Origin: Actinomycetota bacterium
GTDB lineage: Bacteria > Actinomycetota > Thermoleophilia > Gaiellales > Gaiellaceae
DNA: 14,559 nucleotides
Direction of reading: 5' to 3'
Assembly: GCA_005883365.1 (NCBI GenBank)
Contig: VAXA01000151.1
Location: 1 to 14,559, forward strand
Both the position numbers and the translations under genes were made by a program. Shown here one piece after another: positions 7,281 to 14,532 of the stretch. Every line of letters begins with the position of its first letter. Positions within the stretch are counted from its first letter, which is position 1. The notes under the pieces were generated by a model. The model made no database searches and was not told where the DNA came from. It saw only the letters and a program-made list of their open reading frames with translations.

Positions 7281-7629
7281 CGTCGTCCGGCGCGAGCTCG
7301 TCGATCAGGCGGGTCATGCGCACGCCGCGCTCGACCGTCGGATCGTACTCGAAGGTCAGTTGAGGGGTCCGTTTGAGCCTGAGCTCGCGCGCCAAGCGCG
7401 ACTGTAGGACCCCGTGCGCCGCCTCGAGCCCGAGCAGGCTCGTGCGCTGTTTGCGGCCCGAGCCGAGCACGCTGACGTAGACGGTCGCGTGGCGCAGGTC
7501 GGGCGCCGTGTCGACTCCGGTCACCGTGATGAGGCCGAGTCGCGGGTCCTTCAGCTCGGGGAGGGCTTCCGCGAGCACCTGCCTCACCGACTCGTTCACG
7601 CGCCGCATGCGGTCGGTCATGGCCTCCAT
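7264..7629 (-). CDS. rbfA: 30S ribosome-binding factor A
   Basis: RbfA binds immature 30S subunits near the 5' end of 16S rRNA and is needed for late maturation, especially in the cold. The 121-residue protein has the family pattern: RMRRVNESVRQVLAEALPEL at the start, KDPRLGLITVTGVDTAPDLRHATVYVSVLG in the KH-like core, LQSRLARELRLKRTPQLTFEYDPTVERG, and an Asp-rich end. The start is uncertain. ATG 7629 is chosen; ATG 7620 and ATG 7608 are in frame, but the GGAGG at 7627-7623 is too close to the second and too far from the third. A hairpin directly precedes 7629. A 220-base gap separates it from the phosphorylase gene, so it may begin a new transcript; its end overlaps nrnA. Confidence 0.95.
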   Translation of the reverse strand: MEAMTDRMRRVNESVRQVLAEALPELKDPRLGLITVTGVDTAPDLRHATVYVSVLGSGRKQRTSLLGLEAAHGVLQSRLARELRLKRTPQLTFEYDPTVERGVRMTRLIDELAPDDDDADD

Positions 7630-7633
7630 TCAA

Positions 7634-7654
7634 GCGCCTGGGAGCCCAGGGCGC
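7634..7654 (-). promoter_or_regulatory. Hairpin immediately before rbfA
   Basis: GCGCCTGGG (7634-7642) and CCCAGGGCGC (7645-7654) form a nine-pair stem with one bulged base and a very small loop, which will open slightly in RNA. It ends only 4 bases before ATG 7629. The only Shine-Dalgarno-like AGG at a usable distance lies in the stem, so the structure would limit ribosome access. Function is inferred. Confidence 0.4.
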
Positions 7655-7700
7655 GGTTTTCGGCGGGACCTTCGCGCCCTTTCGCAGCTGCCGCCGATTT

Positions 7701-7735
7701 GGACACACGCCCCACCCAGGGTGGGGTCGCTGTCC
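7701..7735. promoter_or_regulatory. Extended dyad in the phosphorylase-rbfA spacer
   Basis: CCCCACCC (7710-7717) and GGGTGGGG (7719-7726) are 8-base arms around a single A. They are flanked by a second matching pair, GGACA (7701-7705) and TGTCC (7731-7735), across a 4x4 internal loop. No T-tract follows on the minus strand, so it is not a clear intrinsic terminator. It could be a factor-dependent stop for the phosphorylase gene, or an operator. The rest of the 7630-7849 gap shows no open reading frame with family support. Confidence 0.35.
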
Positions 7736-7849
7736 CTCCGCCCTCGGCGTCGACGTTACCGCCCGAGGCGTCGCGAAAGGGTGCCGGTTGCTCGCGAAAC
7801 GCCGGCGGCTTGCGCCCAGAGGCGCAACGACGCGCACGCGGGGGACGAC

Positions 7850-9142
7850 TCAGCGAATCACGTCGAGGACGAGCGGTCGCGGATCCGGCTCGTCCCCGAT
7901 CTCGTACGCGGAGAGGAGCGCTGCCGCCGCCGACTCTGCCGCCGCCTCGTCACGCGCGTGGATCTCGGCCAGCGGTTCGCCGCGTTCCACGTGATCACCG
8001 TGCTTCGCTCGGCAGACGACGCCCACCGCATGGTCGATCGGATCCTCTTTGCGCTCCCGCCCGGCGCCGAGAGCCATCGCAACGGCGGCGACCTCCCGCG
8101 CCCGCGCCCCACGCACGAAGCCCGTGGCCGGCGCAGGCAGCCGACGGACGACGGCGGCGCGCGGCAGGAGAGCAGGATCGGGGTCGCCGCCCTGCGCGCG
8201 AATCCACCGCTCGTACGCTGCGAGCGCCGAGCCGTCCCCGAGCGACGCGGTGACGCGCTTCCGCGCCCCGTCTTCGTCGAGCTCGAGATCCGAGAGCGCG
8301 AGCAGCTGGGTGGCGGCCGCGACGACGAGCTCCCGGAAGTCGGCAGGTCCGCCGCCGGCGACCGTGTCGTACGCCTCGCGCACCTCGAGCGCGTTGCCGA
8401 CCGTTTGGCCGAGCGGCTGGTCCATGTCCGTGAGCAGGCAGACGACGTCCATGCCCGCCTCCTCCCCCAGCCCCCGCATCGCCTCGGCAAGGCGCCGGGC
8501 GTCTTCCTGCGTCCGCATGAAGGCGCCCTCGCCGACCTTCACGTCGAGCACGAGCGCGCTCGCCCCACCGGCGATCTTCTTCGACATGATGCTCGCCGCG
8601 ATGAGCGACACCTCGTCGATCGTCGCCGTCACGTCGCGCAGCGCGTAGAGCTTTCGATCGGCTGGGACGAGATCGGCGCTCTGGCCGGCGACAGCGATGC
8701 CTATCTCCCTCACCTGGCCGACGAGCTCCTCCGTCGAGAGCTCGACGCGGAAGCCCGGGATGGACTCGAGCTTGTCCAGCGTGCCGCCGGTGTGGCCGAG
8801 CCCGCGGCCGCTCATCTTCCCGAACGGGGCGCCGCACGCAGCTACGACCGGCCCGACCGCGATCGTCGTCTTGTCCCCCACCCCGCCGGTCGAGTGCTTG
8901 TCGACCACGCGCCGGCCGAGCTGTGCGGCCAGGTCGACGGTCTCGCCACTCGCGACCATCGCCTCGGTGAGCGCGAACGTCTCGGAGGCCGAAAGGCCGC
9001 GGAACCAGACCGCCATGAGCAGCGCGGCCGCCTGGTAGTCGGGAACCTCGTCGCGCGCGTACGCGGCGATGAACTCCCGCAGCTCGGCCGCCGGGATCTC
9101 CCCTCCGTTCCGCTTGCGCTCGATCAGCTCGACGGCGTGCAC
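7850..9142 (-). CDS. Pyrimidine-nucleoside (thymidine) phosphorylase
   Basis: Reversibly splits thymidine or uridine with phosphate into base and (deoxy)ribose-1-phosphate, in pyrimidine salvage. The 430 residues match the family. The N-terminal helical part starts VELIERKRNGGEIPAAELREFI; DKHSTGGVGDKTT is the phosphate-binding loop; MSGRGLGHTGGTLDKLESI fits the thymidine/pyrimidine phosphorylase signature; SKKIAGGASALVLDVKVGEGAFM contributes the conserved lysine-rich site. DeoA and Pdp cannot be separated by eye, so no symbol is given. GTG 9142 is chosen because the protein then begins as relatives do (MHAVELIERKR) 10 bases after ylxP; GTG 9187 would overlap ylxP by 35 bases. It is unusual here: the classical cluster has rbfA directly after ylxP. 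Confidence 0.95.
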   Translation of the reverse strand: MHAVELIERKRNGGEIPAAELREFIAAYARDEVPDYQAAALLMAVWFRGLSASETFALTEAMVASGETVDLAAQLGRRVVDKHSTGGVGDKTTIAVGPVVAACGAPFGKMSGRGLGHTGGTLDKLESIPGFRVELSTEELVGQVREIGIAVAGQSADLVPADRKLYALRDVTATIDEVSLIAASIMSKKIAGGASALVLDVKVGEGAFMRTQEDARRLAEAMRGLGEEAGMDVVCLLTDMDQPLGQTVGNALEVREAYDTVAGGGPADFRELVVAAATQLLALSDLELDEDGARKRVTASLGDGSALAAYERWIRAQGGDPDPALLPRAAVVRRLPAPATGFVRGARAREVAAVAMALGAGRERKEDPIDHAVGVVCRAKHGDHVERGEPLAEIHARDEAAAESAAAALLSAYEIGDEPDPRPLVLDVIR

Positions 9143-9152
9143 TCGCGCGAGC

Positions 9153-9527
9153 CTAGTCCTCGGGATCGATGAGGAAGCGCTCTGCACGCGCTACCTCCCA
9201 CTCCTGGCCGCGCAGCCACCTCTCCGCCTCGTCGAGCAGCCGCTCGACTTCCCGGTGCTCGCGGGCGACGCACGCGGCCGTGATGCGCGCGCGCTGCCAG
9301 ACGTCGTGGTGATCGACCTCGGCCACCGATGCGCCGACGCGGTTCTGGAGCTGCGTCTTCGCCGAGCGCAGGTGGTGGCGCTTCTCCTTCAGCGAGTGCG
9401 CCTCGGGGAAGTGAAGCTCGCAGGTGAGGATCCCGACCCAGCCGCTCGGCATGGGCGGAAAGGTTAGGAGGCCTTGGCGGAATACTGGCTGTGCCGCGGA
9501 TGACGCGCCCCCGCGACGAGCAGTCAT
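9153..9527 (-). CDS. ylxP: YlxP-like DUF503 protein
   Basis: The conserved part, from MPSGWVGILTCELHFPEAHS onward (ATG 9452, 99 residues), matches the DUF503/YlxP family, with HSLKEKRHHLRSAKTQLQNR and VAEVDHHDVWQRA. Family members lie between infB and rbfA and are thought to help ribosome maturation or RNA binding; their role is poorly known. Two starts compete. ATG 9527 has a perfect AGGAGG 10 bases upstream, is in frame with no stops and gives 124 residues. ATG 9452 has no Shine-Dalgarno but fits the family N-terminus. The extra 25 codons have far more A/T at third positions than the rest, and most lie in a hairpin, so they may be constrained as RNA more than as protein. The 9527 start is chosen with reservation. 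The gene begins 15 bases after the infB stop. Confidence 0.85.
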   Translation of the reverse strand: MTARRGGASSAAQPVFRQGLLTFPPMPSGWVGILTCELHFPEAHSLKEKRHHLRSAKTQLQNRVGASVAEVDHHDVWQRARITAACVAREHREVERLLDEAERWLRGQEWEVARAERFLIDPED

Positions 9528-9544
9528 TCCACCAAGACCTCCTA
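9465..9544 (-). promoter_or_regulatory. 23-bp hairpin at the infB-ylxP junction
   Basis: Positions 9465-9483 and 9526-9544 are 19-base inverted repeats with two differences. The stem continues past one bulge (9525) with ACTG (9484-9487) and CAGT (9521-9524), giving 23 pairs around a 33-nt loop. In the minus-strand transcript both differences are G-U wobbles, so the stem is fully paired; in a plus-strand RNA they would be C-A mismatches. The 5' arm holds the infB stop TAG, AGGAGG (9543-9538) and the ATG at 9527. Only ACCUUUCC follows the 3' arm, so an intrinsic terminator is unlikely. Confidence 0.75.
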
Positions 9545-11506
9545 GGAGCCGGGCGCCTCGTCGAGCGATGTCCGCTCGACCTCGCGCGTCTCGAAGATCT
9601 CGAGCACGTCCCCTTCCTTCACGTCGTTGAAGCCGTCGAGAAGGATGCCGCATTCGAAGCCCTCGGCCACCTCGCGGACGTCGTCCTTGAACCGCTTCAG
9701 TTGCGCGATCGTCGTGGTGTAGATCACCGCGCCGTCGCGGATCACGCGCACATTCGCGTTGCGACGGACGACGCCGTCGGTGACCATGCAGCCGGCGATC
9801 GTGCCGAGCCGCGAGACGCGGAAGAGGGCCCGCACTTCGGCCTCGCCGATCGTCTCTTCGGTCGAAATCGCCGCGAGCTTGCCGACGAGCGCCTGCTCGA
9901 TCTCCTCGGTGAGCTTGTAGATGACGTCGTACGTGCGGATCTCGACGCCCTCGCGTGCTGCGAGCTGCCGCGCCTCGGCGTTCGGCCGGACGTTGAAGCC
10001 GACGATGAGCGCGTCGGACGCGGACGCGAGCATGATGTCGTTCTGCGTGATCGCACCGACGCCCTCGGCGATCACGTTCAGGCGCACCTCCGGGTGCTCG
10101 AACTTGGACAGCTCGGAGACCACGGCCTCGACCGAGCCGACGACGTCGCCGCGGATCACGAGGTTGAGATCCGACATCTCGCCTGCCTGGAGCGCCTCGA
10201 ACAATCCCTCGAGTGAGACGCCGCCGGGCGGCCGCACCGAGGCGAGCTGCTCGCGCCGGAGCCGCTCGCCGCGCCTGTTCGCGAGGTCGCGCGCCTCGCG
10301 GTCATTCCCGACGACGCGCGCGAGCTCGCCCGCGGCGGGCGGCTTGTCGAAGCCGAGAATCTCGACCGGCTCGCCGGGCACTGCGCTCTCCTGCCGCTCG
10401 CCCTTGTAGTCGAAGAGCGCCTTGACGCGCCCGTAGGCGTCGCCCGCGACCACGGCGTCGCCGACCTTGAGGGTGCCGCGCTGCACGAGCATCGTCGCGA
10501 CCGGCCCGCGACCGACGTCGAGCCGCGATTCGATGATCGGGCCCGAGGCCTCCACATCCGGATTCGCCTTCAGGCCTTCGAGCTCGAGATCGGCGACGAG
10601 CAGTACCTTCTCGAGCAGCTCGTCGAGGTTCTGCTGCGTCTTCGCCGAAACCTCCGCGAACTGCGTGGTGCCACCCCAGTCTTCGGGCTGGAGCCCTTCT
10701 TGCGCGAGCTCGCCCTTGACGCGGTCGATGTTCGCGTCGGCGAGGTCGATCTTGTTCACGGCGACGACGATCGGCACCTCCGCCGCACGCGCGTGCGCGA
10801 TCGACTCCTTCGTCTGCGGCATGACGCCGTCGTCGGCGGCGACGACGAGCACGGCGATGTCCGTCACTTTCGCGCCGCGGGCGCGCATCGCAGTGAACGC
10901 CTCGTGGCCGGGCGTGTCGAGGAAGGTGATCTTGCGGCCGTCGACGTCGACCTGATAGGCGCCGATGTGCTGCGTGATGCCGCCCGCCTCGGTGGCGACG
11001 ACCCGAGCGTTCCGGATCGCGTCGAGCAGCGTCGTCTTCCCGTGGTCGACGTGACCCATGATCGTCACGACGGGCGGCCGCGCCTGCAGCGCCTCCTTCG
11101 GGTCGTCGAACTCTTCCGGCTCCTCCTCCTCGTCGGCGGCGTGCTTGACCGTGATCTCGCGACCGACTTCGGACGCAATCAACTCGACCTCCTCGTCGCT
11201 CAGCGACTGCGTCGCCGTGCGCATCTGGCCGAGACCCATGAGGATCTTGATGATGTTCGGCATCGGAACGCCGAGCGCCTGCGAGAGGTCGCGGACGCTG
11301 ACACCGGACTCGACGGAGACCGGACCGGTCGGCGGCGGTGCAGGCGGGCGGGGCTCGCGGCGCTGGCTGTCCTGGCGCGCCTGCCGCTGCTCGCGCGAGG
11401 GGCGTGCGCCCCCCTGGTCGATGACGACGCGCCGCCGGCGTCCGGGGGGGCCGCCACCGCCGCGCGGGCGCAGCGGGCGGTTCGGTCTGTTGCCTCCGTT
11501 AGCCAT
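9542..11506 (-). CDS. infB: Translation initiation factor IF-2
   Basis: GTPase that places initiator fMet-tRNA on the 30S subunit and promotes subunit joining. The 654 residues start with a basic, Gly/Pro/Arg-rich region, then an IF2_N-type domain ([25 protein letters not shown], about 70-94). The G domain shows GHVDHGKTT (G1, 151-159), [10 protein letters not shown] (switch I), DTPGHEAF (G3, 197-204), NKID (G4, 251-254) and VSAK (G5). Domains II, III and the fMet-tRNA-binding C-terminal domain follow, including [12 protein letters not shown] and [11 protein letters not shown]. The N-terminus is short compared with the long low-complexity ones of many actinobacteria. ATG 11506 lies inside the 3' end of ylxR; GTG 11515 would add three residues. 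The stop TAG lies in the base of a long hairpin that continues into ylxP. Confidence 0.98.
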   Translation of the reverse strand: MANGGNRPNRPLRPRGGGGPPGRRRRVVIDQGGARPSREQRQARQDSQRREPRPPAPPPTGPVSVESGVSVRDLSQALGVPMPNIIKILMGLGQMRTATQSLSDEEVELIASEVGREITVKHAADEEEEPEEFDDPKEALQARPPVVTIMGHVDHGKTTLLDAIRNARVVATEAGGITQHIGAYQVDVDGRKITFLDTPGHEAFTAMRARGAKVTDIAVLVVAADDGVMPQTKESIAHARAAEVPIVVAVNKIDLADANIDRVKGELAQEGLQPEDWGGTTQFAEVSAKTQQNLDELLEKVLLVADLELEGLKANPDVEASGPIIESRLDVGRGPVATMLVQRGTLKVGDAVVAGDAYGRVKALFDYKGERQESAVPGEPVEILGFDKPPAAGELARVVGNDREARDLANRRGERLRREQLASVRPPGGVSLEGLFEALQAGEMSDLNLVIRGDVVGSVEAVVSELSKFEHPEVRLNVIAEGVGAITQNDIMLASASDALIVGFNVRPNAEARQLAAREGVEIRTYDVIYKLTEEIEQALVGKLAAISTEETIGEAEVRALFRVSRLGTIAGCMVTDGVVRRNANVRVIRDGAVIYTTTIAQLKRFKDDVREVAEGFECGILLDGFNDVKEGDVLEIFETREVERTSLDEAPGS

Positions 11507-11753
11507 GGCCTTCACCAGTGTAAAGGCGTCGCAGCTCAGGCCCGACGCGGACGTGCCCGCGCAGGGCGCGGGCGAACATCCCGCGCTCGACCGCGCGGTC
11601 GAAGCACGCCAGGCTGCCGCACGTGTAGGCGCCGCGACCCGGCTCGGTTCGGCCGGCGACGAGAGCGCCGTCGCAGGCCGCGAACCGGAGCAGCTCGCGC
11701 TGCGGCGCCCGCCGGCCGCAGCCGGCGCAGCGCCTGACGGGGGCAGCCGTCGT
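11499..11753 (-). CDS. ylxR: YlxR (DUF448) protein with apparent ACG start
   Basis: This small gene is easy to miss because it has no ATG, GTG, TTG or CTG start. Between nusA and infB the minus strand encodes APVRRCAGCGRRAPQRELLR, then PGRGAYTCGSLACFDRAVERG and FARALRG, the clear YlxR/DUF448 pattern with its CxxC and GRGAYxC motifs. YlxR is a small RNA-binding-like protein always found next to nusA; roles in transcription and RNase P binding have been proposed in other bacteria. The frame is open back to a TGA at 11846-11844. The best start is ACG at 11753, which shares a base with the nusA stop as TAACG, where neighbours normally have TAATG. A GGAGG run lies 7 bases upstream. This gives 84 residues. 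The stop TAA (11501-11499) overlaps the infB start. Confidence 0.85.
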   Translation of the reverse strand, partial: TTAAPVRRCAGCGRRAPQRELLRFAACDGALVAGRTEPGRGAYTCGSLACFDRAVERGMFARALRGHVRVGPELRRLYTGEGHG

Positions 11754-13201
11754 TACTCCTCCTCCGGCTGCTCGACCGGAATTCCGGCGGGAACCTCTTC
11801 CGGCTCGGCGACCTCCGCCTCGGGCGCGACCGGCGGCTGCTCTTCAGCCTCGGCGTCGCCCGTCTCGGCCTCGATCTCGACCTCCTCGGCTTCGGCCTCG
11901 GTCTCGGCGGGCGGGCCTGCGACGTAGTCGCTGCCGGTGCCCTCGAGCGCCTGGTGGGCCGGGACGCCGCAGAAGCGCGACCCGGGCAGCGCGGTATTCG
12001 GGCAGCGCTTGCCGTTGGCGAGGATCGCCGCGCAGCGGCCCGAAAAGTCCTCCGCGCCCTCCTCGCCGCCGCCGAAGGCCGCCTCGGCCTCGGCCTGCGC
12101 GAACTCGGTGTCGCTCTGGATGTCGATCTTCCAGCCGGTGAGGCGCGCGGCCAAGCGGGCGTTCATGCCCTCCTTGCCGATCGCGAGCGCGAGCTGGTCG
12201 TCGGGAACGACGACCGTCGCCTCGCGCCCCTCGTCGTCGAGGTAGACCTCGCGCACCCGCGCAGGCGAGAGCGCCTTCGCGACGAACCGCGCCGGCTCCG
12301 GGTTCCACGGGATGATGTCGATCTTCTCGCCGCGGAGCTCCGACACGACCATGCGCACCCGTGAGCCGCGAGGGCCGACGCACGCGCCGACCGGGTCGAC
12401 GCCCTGGGCGTGCGACTCGACCGCGATCTTCGAGCGGTACCCCGGCTCGCGGGCGACGCCGCGGATCTCGACGAGCCCGTCCGCGATCTCCGGCACCTCG
12501 AGCTCGAAGAGCGTCTTGATCAGCTCCGGGTCGCGCCGGGAGAGGATGACCTGCGGGCCCTTCGTCCCGGAGCGCACCTCGGTGATGACCGCCTTGATCC
12601 GCGAGCCCTGCTCGTAGCGCTCGCCGTCGACCTGCTCGGAGCGAGGCAGCAGCGCCTCGACCTTGCCGAGGTCGACGAGGACGTTGTTGCGGTCGCCGGC
12701 CTGCTGGACGATGCCGGTCACGACCTCGGTCACACGGTCGATGTATTCGTCGTACATCATCCGCCGCTCCTCCTCGCGGATCCGCTGCAGGATGACCTGC
12801 TTGGCGGTCTGCGCAGCGATGCGGCCGAAGCCCTCCGGGGTCACGTCCTCGCGCACGACCTGCTCCTCGGGGACGTCGGACCAGTCGACGTCGAGGTCGT
12901 CGTCGGAGATGAGCGTGTGCTGGCGCTCGCCGGTCTCCTCCTCGAGCCGCTCGAGCTCCTCGAGCTTGCGCTCGCGGGCCTCGTCGAGCAGGCGCTCCTC
13001 GATGTCGGGCGGCAGCTCGACCGAGAAGACGCGGAAGTCGCCGGTGTGATCGTCCATCTCGACAGTCGCGTGCCGCGACGCGCCCGGGGTCTTCTTGTAG
13101 GCAGCGAGGAGCGCGTCCTCGAGCGCTGCGACGAGCGCGCCCTCTTCGATGCCCTTGTCGCGCTCGATCTCGTGGACGGCCTCGATGATCTCCTGGCTCA
13201 T
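11753..13201 (-). CDS. nusA: Transcription termination/antitermination factor NusA, with Cys-rich tail
   Basis: NusA binds RNA polymerase and RNA and controls pausing, termination and antitermination. It has 482 residues. The N-terminal polymerase-binding domain ends in the classical [20 protein letters not shown] (121-140) and carries an acidic, Glu/Arg-rich insert at about 65-115. Then come S1 (about 160-222, [16 protein letters not shown]), KH1 with [12 protein letters not shown] (271-282) and KH2 with [23 protein letters not shown] (339-361). After residue 380 there is an unusual tail: C390, C400, C411 and H416, spaced C-x9-C-x10-C-x4-H like small zinc-binding motifs, followed by a Glu/Ala/Pro-rich acidic end (430-482). 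ATG 13201 has GGGGAG 6 bases upstream and overlaps the rimP stop as ATGA, so the two are coupled. Confidence 0.97.
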   Translation of the reverse strand: MSQEIIEAVHEIERDKGIEEGALVAALEDALLAAYKKTPGASRHATVEMDDHTGDFRVFSVELPPDIEERLLDEARERKLEELERLEEETGERQHTLISDDDLDVDWSDVPEEQVVREDVTPEGFGRIAAQTAKQVILQRIREEERRMMYDEYIDRVTEVVTGIVQQAGDRNNVLVDLGKVEALLPRSEQVDGERYEQGSRIKAVITEVRSGTKGPQVILSRRDPELIKTLFELEVPEIADGLVEIRGVAREPGYRSKIAVESHAQGVDPVGACVGPRGSRVRMVVSELRGEKIDIIPWNPEPARFVAKALSPARVREVYLDDEGREATVVVPDDQLALAIGKEGMNARLAARLTGWKIDIQSDTEFAQAEAEAAFGGGEEGAEDFSGRCAAILANGKRCPNTALPGSRFCGVPAHQALEGTGSDYVAGPPAETEAEAEEVEIEAETGDAEAEEQPPVAPEAEVAEPEEVPAGIPVEQPEEE

Positions 13202-13647
13202 GTCACGCTCCCCTTCAAATCAGAAACTGGGATCAGATTCGCCCGCACGATCTCGGCGTACGGGATCTCGGTCTCGGCGCCGTCGGAGGCGGCCACCGTC
13301 ACGCTCTGCTCGCCCGCGGAGAGAACCTCTCCGCGCAGCTTCCGGCCGGCGGTGCGGAGGCGGACCCGCTGTCCGCGCGCCGCCTCGAAGTGCTCCCGGC
13401 GGCGCAGCGGCCGGGCGAGCCCCGGTGAGGACACCTCGACGCTGTACTCGCGCAGGTAGTCGCGCAGAGCATTCGTGACGCGCTCGCAGAGGGCGTGGTC
13501 GACGCCCTCCGGATGGTCGATGAACACGCAGAAGCGCGACGGCGTGAGCAGCTCGACCGCCAGCACGTCGACGTCCGGCAGGTCGTGCTCGACCCGCGCG
13601 GCGATCTCGTCCTGCAGCTGTCGTTCCTTCTCGAATGTCGTGGGCAT
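13198..13647 (-). CDS. rimP: Ribosome maturation factor RimP
   Basis: RimP binds free 30S subunits and assists their maturation around S12/S19 assembly. The 149 residues show the two-domain family layout: VEHDLPDVDVLAVELLTPSRFCVFIDHPEG and VTNALRDYLREYSVEVSSPGLARPLRRREHF (the VSSPGLxRPL motif is diagnostic), then the C-terminal SH3-like part VRLRTAGRKLRGEVLSAGEQ and EIPYAEIVRANLIPV. ATG 13647 has AAGGA 4 bases upstream; GTG 13671 with GGAG 5 bases upstream would add eight residues and is a real alternative. It is first in the cluster, directly after an intrinsic terminator, and overlaps nusA by four bases. Confidence 0.94.
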   Translation of the reverse strand: MPTTFEKERQLQDEIAARVEHDLPDVDVLAVELLTPSRFCVFIDHPEGVDHALCERVTNALRDYLREYSVEVSSPGLARPLRRREHFEAARGQRVRLRTAGRKLRGEVLSAGEQSVTVAASDGAETEIPYAEIVRANLIPVSDLKGSVT

Positions 13648-13685
13648 CGTGTCCTTGAATGCTGCTGGCACAGCGTCTCCGTCAT

Positions 13686-13710
13686 AAAAAATGGGCCCGC
13701 AGGCCCATTT
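13686..13710 (-). terminator. Intrinsic terminator before rimP
   Basis: On the minus strand AAATGGGCC (13710-13702) and GGCCCATTT (13697-13689) form a perfect 9-bp stem with a 4-nt loop, and a run of six T (13691-13686) follows. It lies 49 bases after the stop of the AlkZ-like gene and only 15 bases before the earlier possible rimP start. It either ends the upstream transcript or acts as an attenuator in the rimP-nusA leader. Confidence 0.85.
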
Positions 13711-13738
13711 CTCCGACTCGGTGAAATGTGGTGAATCG

Positions 13739-13747
13739 AGTGTAGCA
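13739..13747 (-). promoter_or_regulatory. Candidate extended -10 promoter for rimP-nusA
   Basis: On the minus strand TGC is followed directly by TACACT (13744-13739), matching an extended -10 pattern. No good -35 is visible at 17 bases. Transcription would start near 13732, upstream of the terminator hairpin. No promoter-like sequence fits between the terminator and rimP, so a promoter here, or readthrough, would be needed. Confidence 0.35.
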
Positions 13748-13758
13748 GCGGTCCCGCG

Positions 13759-14532
13759 TCAGGCGCCCGTCGCGACGTGGCCGTCGACGCGGACGACCCG
13801 CCCGGCGTCGACGAGCTCGTCCAGCAGGCCGTCGTCCCAGTACCAGCGCCACGAGAACCAGCGCGCCAGCTCCTGCTCGGGCGCGACGACGGCGGCACGG
13901 ACGCCGGCGCAGAGGAGATCGCCGAGCGCTGCCCGCGGGTCGCTCGCACGGCTCGGCTCGGCGTGCACCTGGTCCCAGCGAGCCAGGAGGCTCGTGTGGC
14001 GGTGCGGATCCTCGTAGACGATCGACCGGGCGACGATCGCGCCGCAGCGCTCGAGCGGAGCGCGGAGGCTCTTCAGCTCCTTCGGGGCAAGAGCCAGCTC
14101 TGTCTGGAGGTCCTCGAGCTCCGACGGGCCGGCCTCGGCGAGATGGCGCAACAGCCGTGCCCAGGCCTCGTCCGCATCCTCCATCCGCGCGAGCTCGGCC
14201 CGGCAGATCGGGTCCAGCAGCGCAGCGACCTCGTCCGTCACCAGGAGGCTCTTGCCCCGGTGGATCGCGAGGATGAGATGGCCACGGGCGCCCAGCAGGC
14301 CGAACCACGGGAACTTCGTCGCCGGCCACTGGCCGAAGCCCGGGCTCTCGCGCGCGTACGGCTCCTCGTGACACGCCTCGAACAGGCTTGGCAAGGCGGA
14401 GTCGGCGGTACGGGTGAGCTGGCCCCGGTCGCGGAGGAAGTCCTCCGCCTCGTCGAGCGTCTCGAGCGCCCGGTCCGGCGTCAGCCGGCACTCGTGCGCC
14501 CTCTGCTCCTCGAGCTCGGCGAGCGTCGTCAT
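13759..14532 (-). CDS. AlkZ-related winged-helix hypothetical protein
   Basis: A 257-residue soluble protein without signal peptide or membrane segments. The segment SALPSLFEACHEEPYARESPGFGQWPATKFPWFGLL, then HRGKSLLVTDEVAALLDPI, recalls uncharacterised AlkZ-related (winged-helix DNA glycosylase-like) proteins. The 120-175 region (LRHLAEAGPSELEDLQTELA with LERCGAIVARSIVYED) looks like a winged helix, and the end (LLDELVDAGRVVRVDGHVA) like a second one. I do not see a catalytic QxQ/QxD motif of true AlkZ glycosylases, so DNA repair activity cannot be claimed; a DNA-binding role is the safest guess. ATG 14532 overlaps the preceding dtd stop as ATGA and has no Shine-Dalgarno of its own, so it is probably coupled to dtd. 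An intrinsic terminator follows 49 bases after the stop. Confidence 0.55.
   Translation of the reverse strand: MTTLAELEEQRAHECRLTPDRALETLDEAEDFLRDRGQLTRTADSALPSLFEACHEEPYARESPGFGQWPATKFPWFGLLGARGHLILAIHRGKSLLVTDEVAALLDPICRAELARMEDADEAWARLLRHLAEAGPSELEDLQTELALAPKELKSLRAPLERCGAIVARSIVYEDPHRHTSLLARWDQVHAEPSRASDPRAALGDLLCAGVRAAVVAPEQELARWFSWRWYWDDGLLDELVDAGRVVRVDGHVATGA

Noticed and set aside
7508..9172. Plus-strand open frame of 554 codons
   Set aside because: Antisense to the nucleoside phosphorylase and rbfA, low-complexity charged composition, no recognisable domain; an artefact of high GC.
9465..9544. Intrinsic terminator after infB
   Set aside because: The stem is long, but only ACCUUUCC follows it, without a U-run, and the arms contain the next gene's ribosome site.
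11740..11770. NusA-YlxR fusion by -1 frameshifting
   Set aside because: The frames could join, but the GAG-GAG-GAG stretch offers no good slippery pairing, and the TAACG overlap with a well-spaced Shine-Dalgarno explains ylxR expression more simply.
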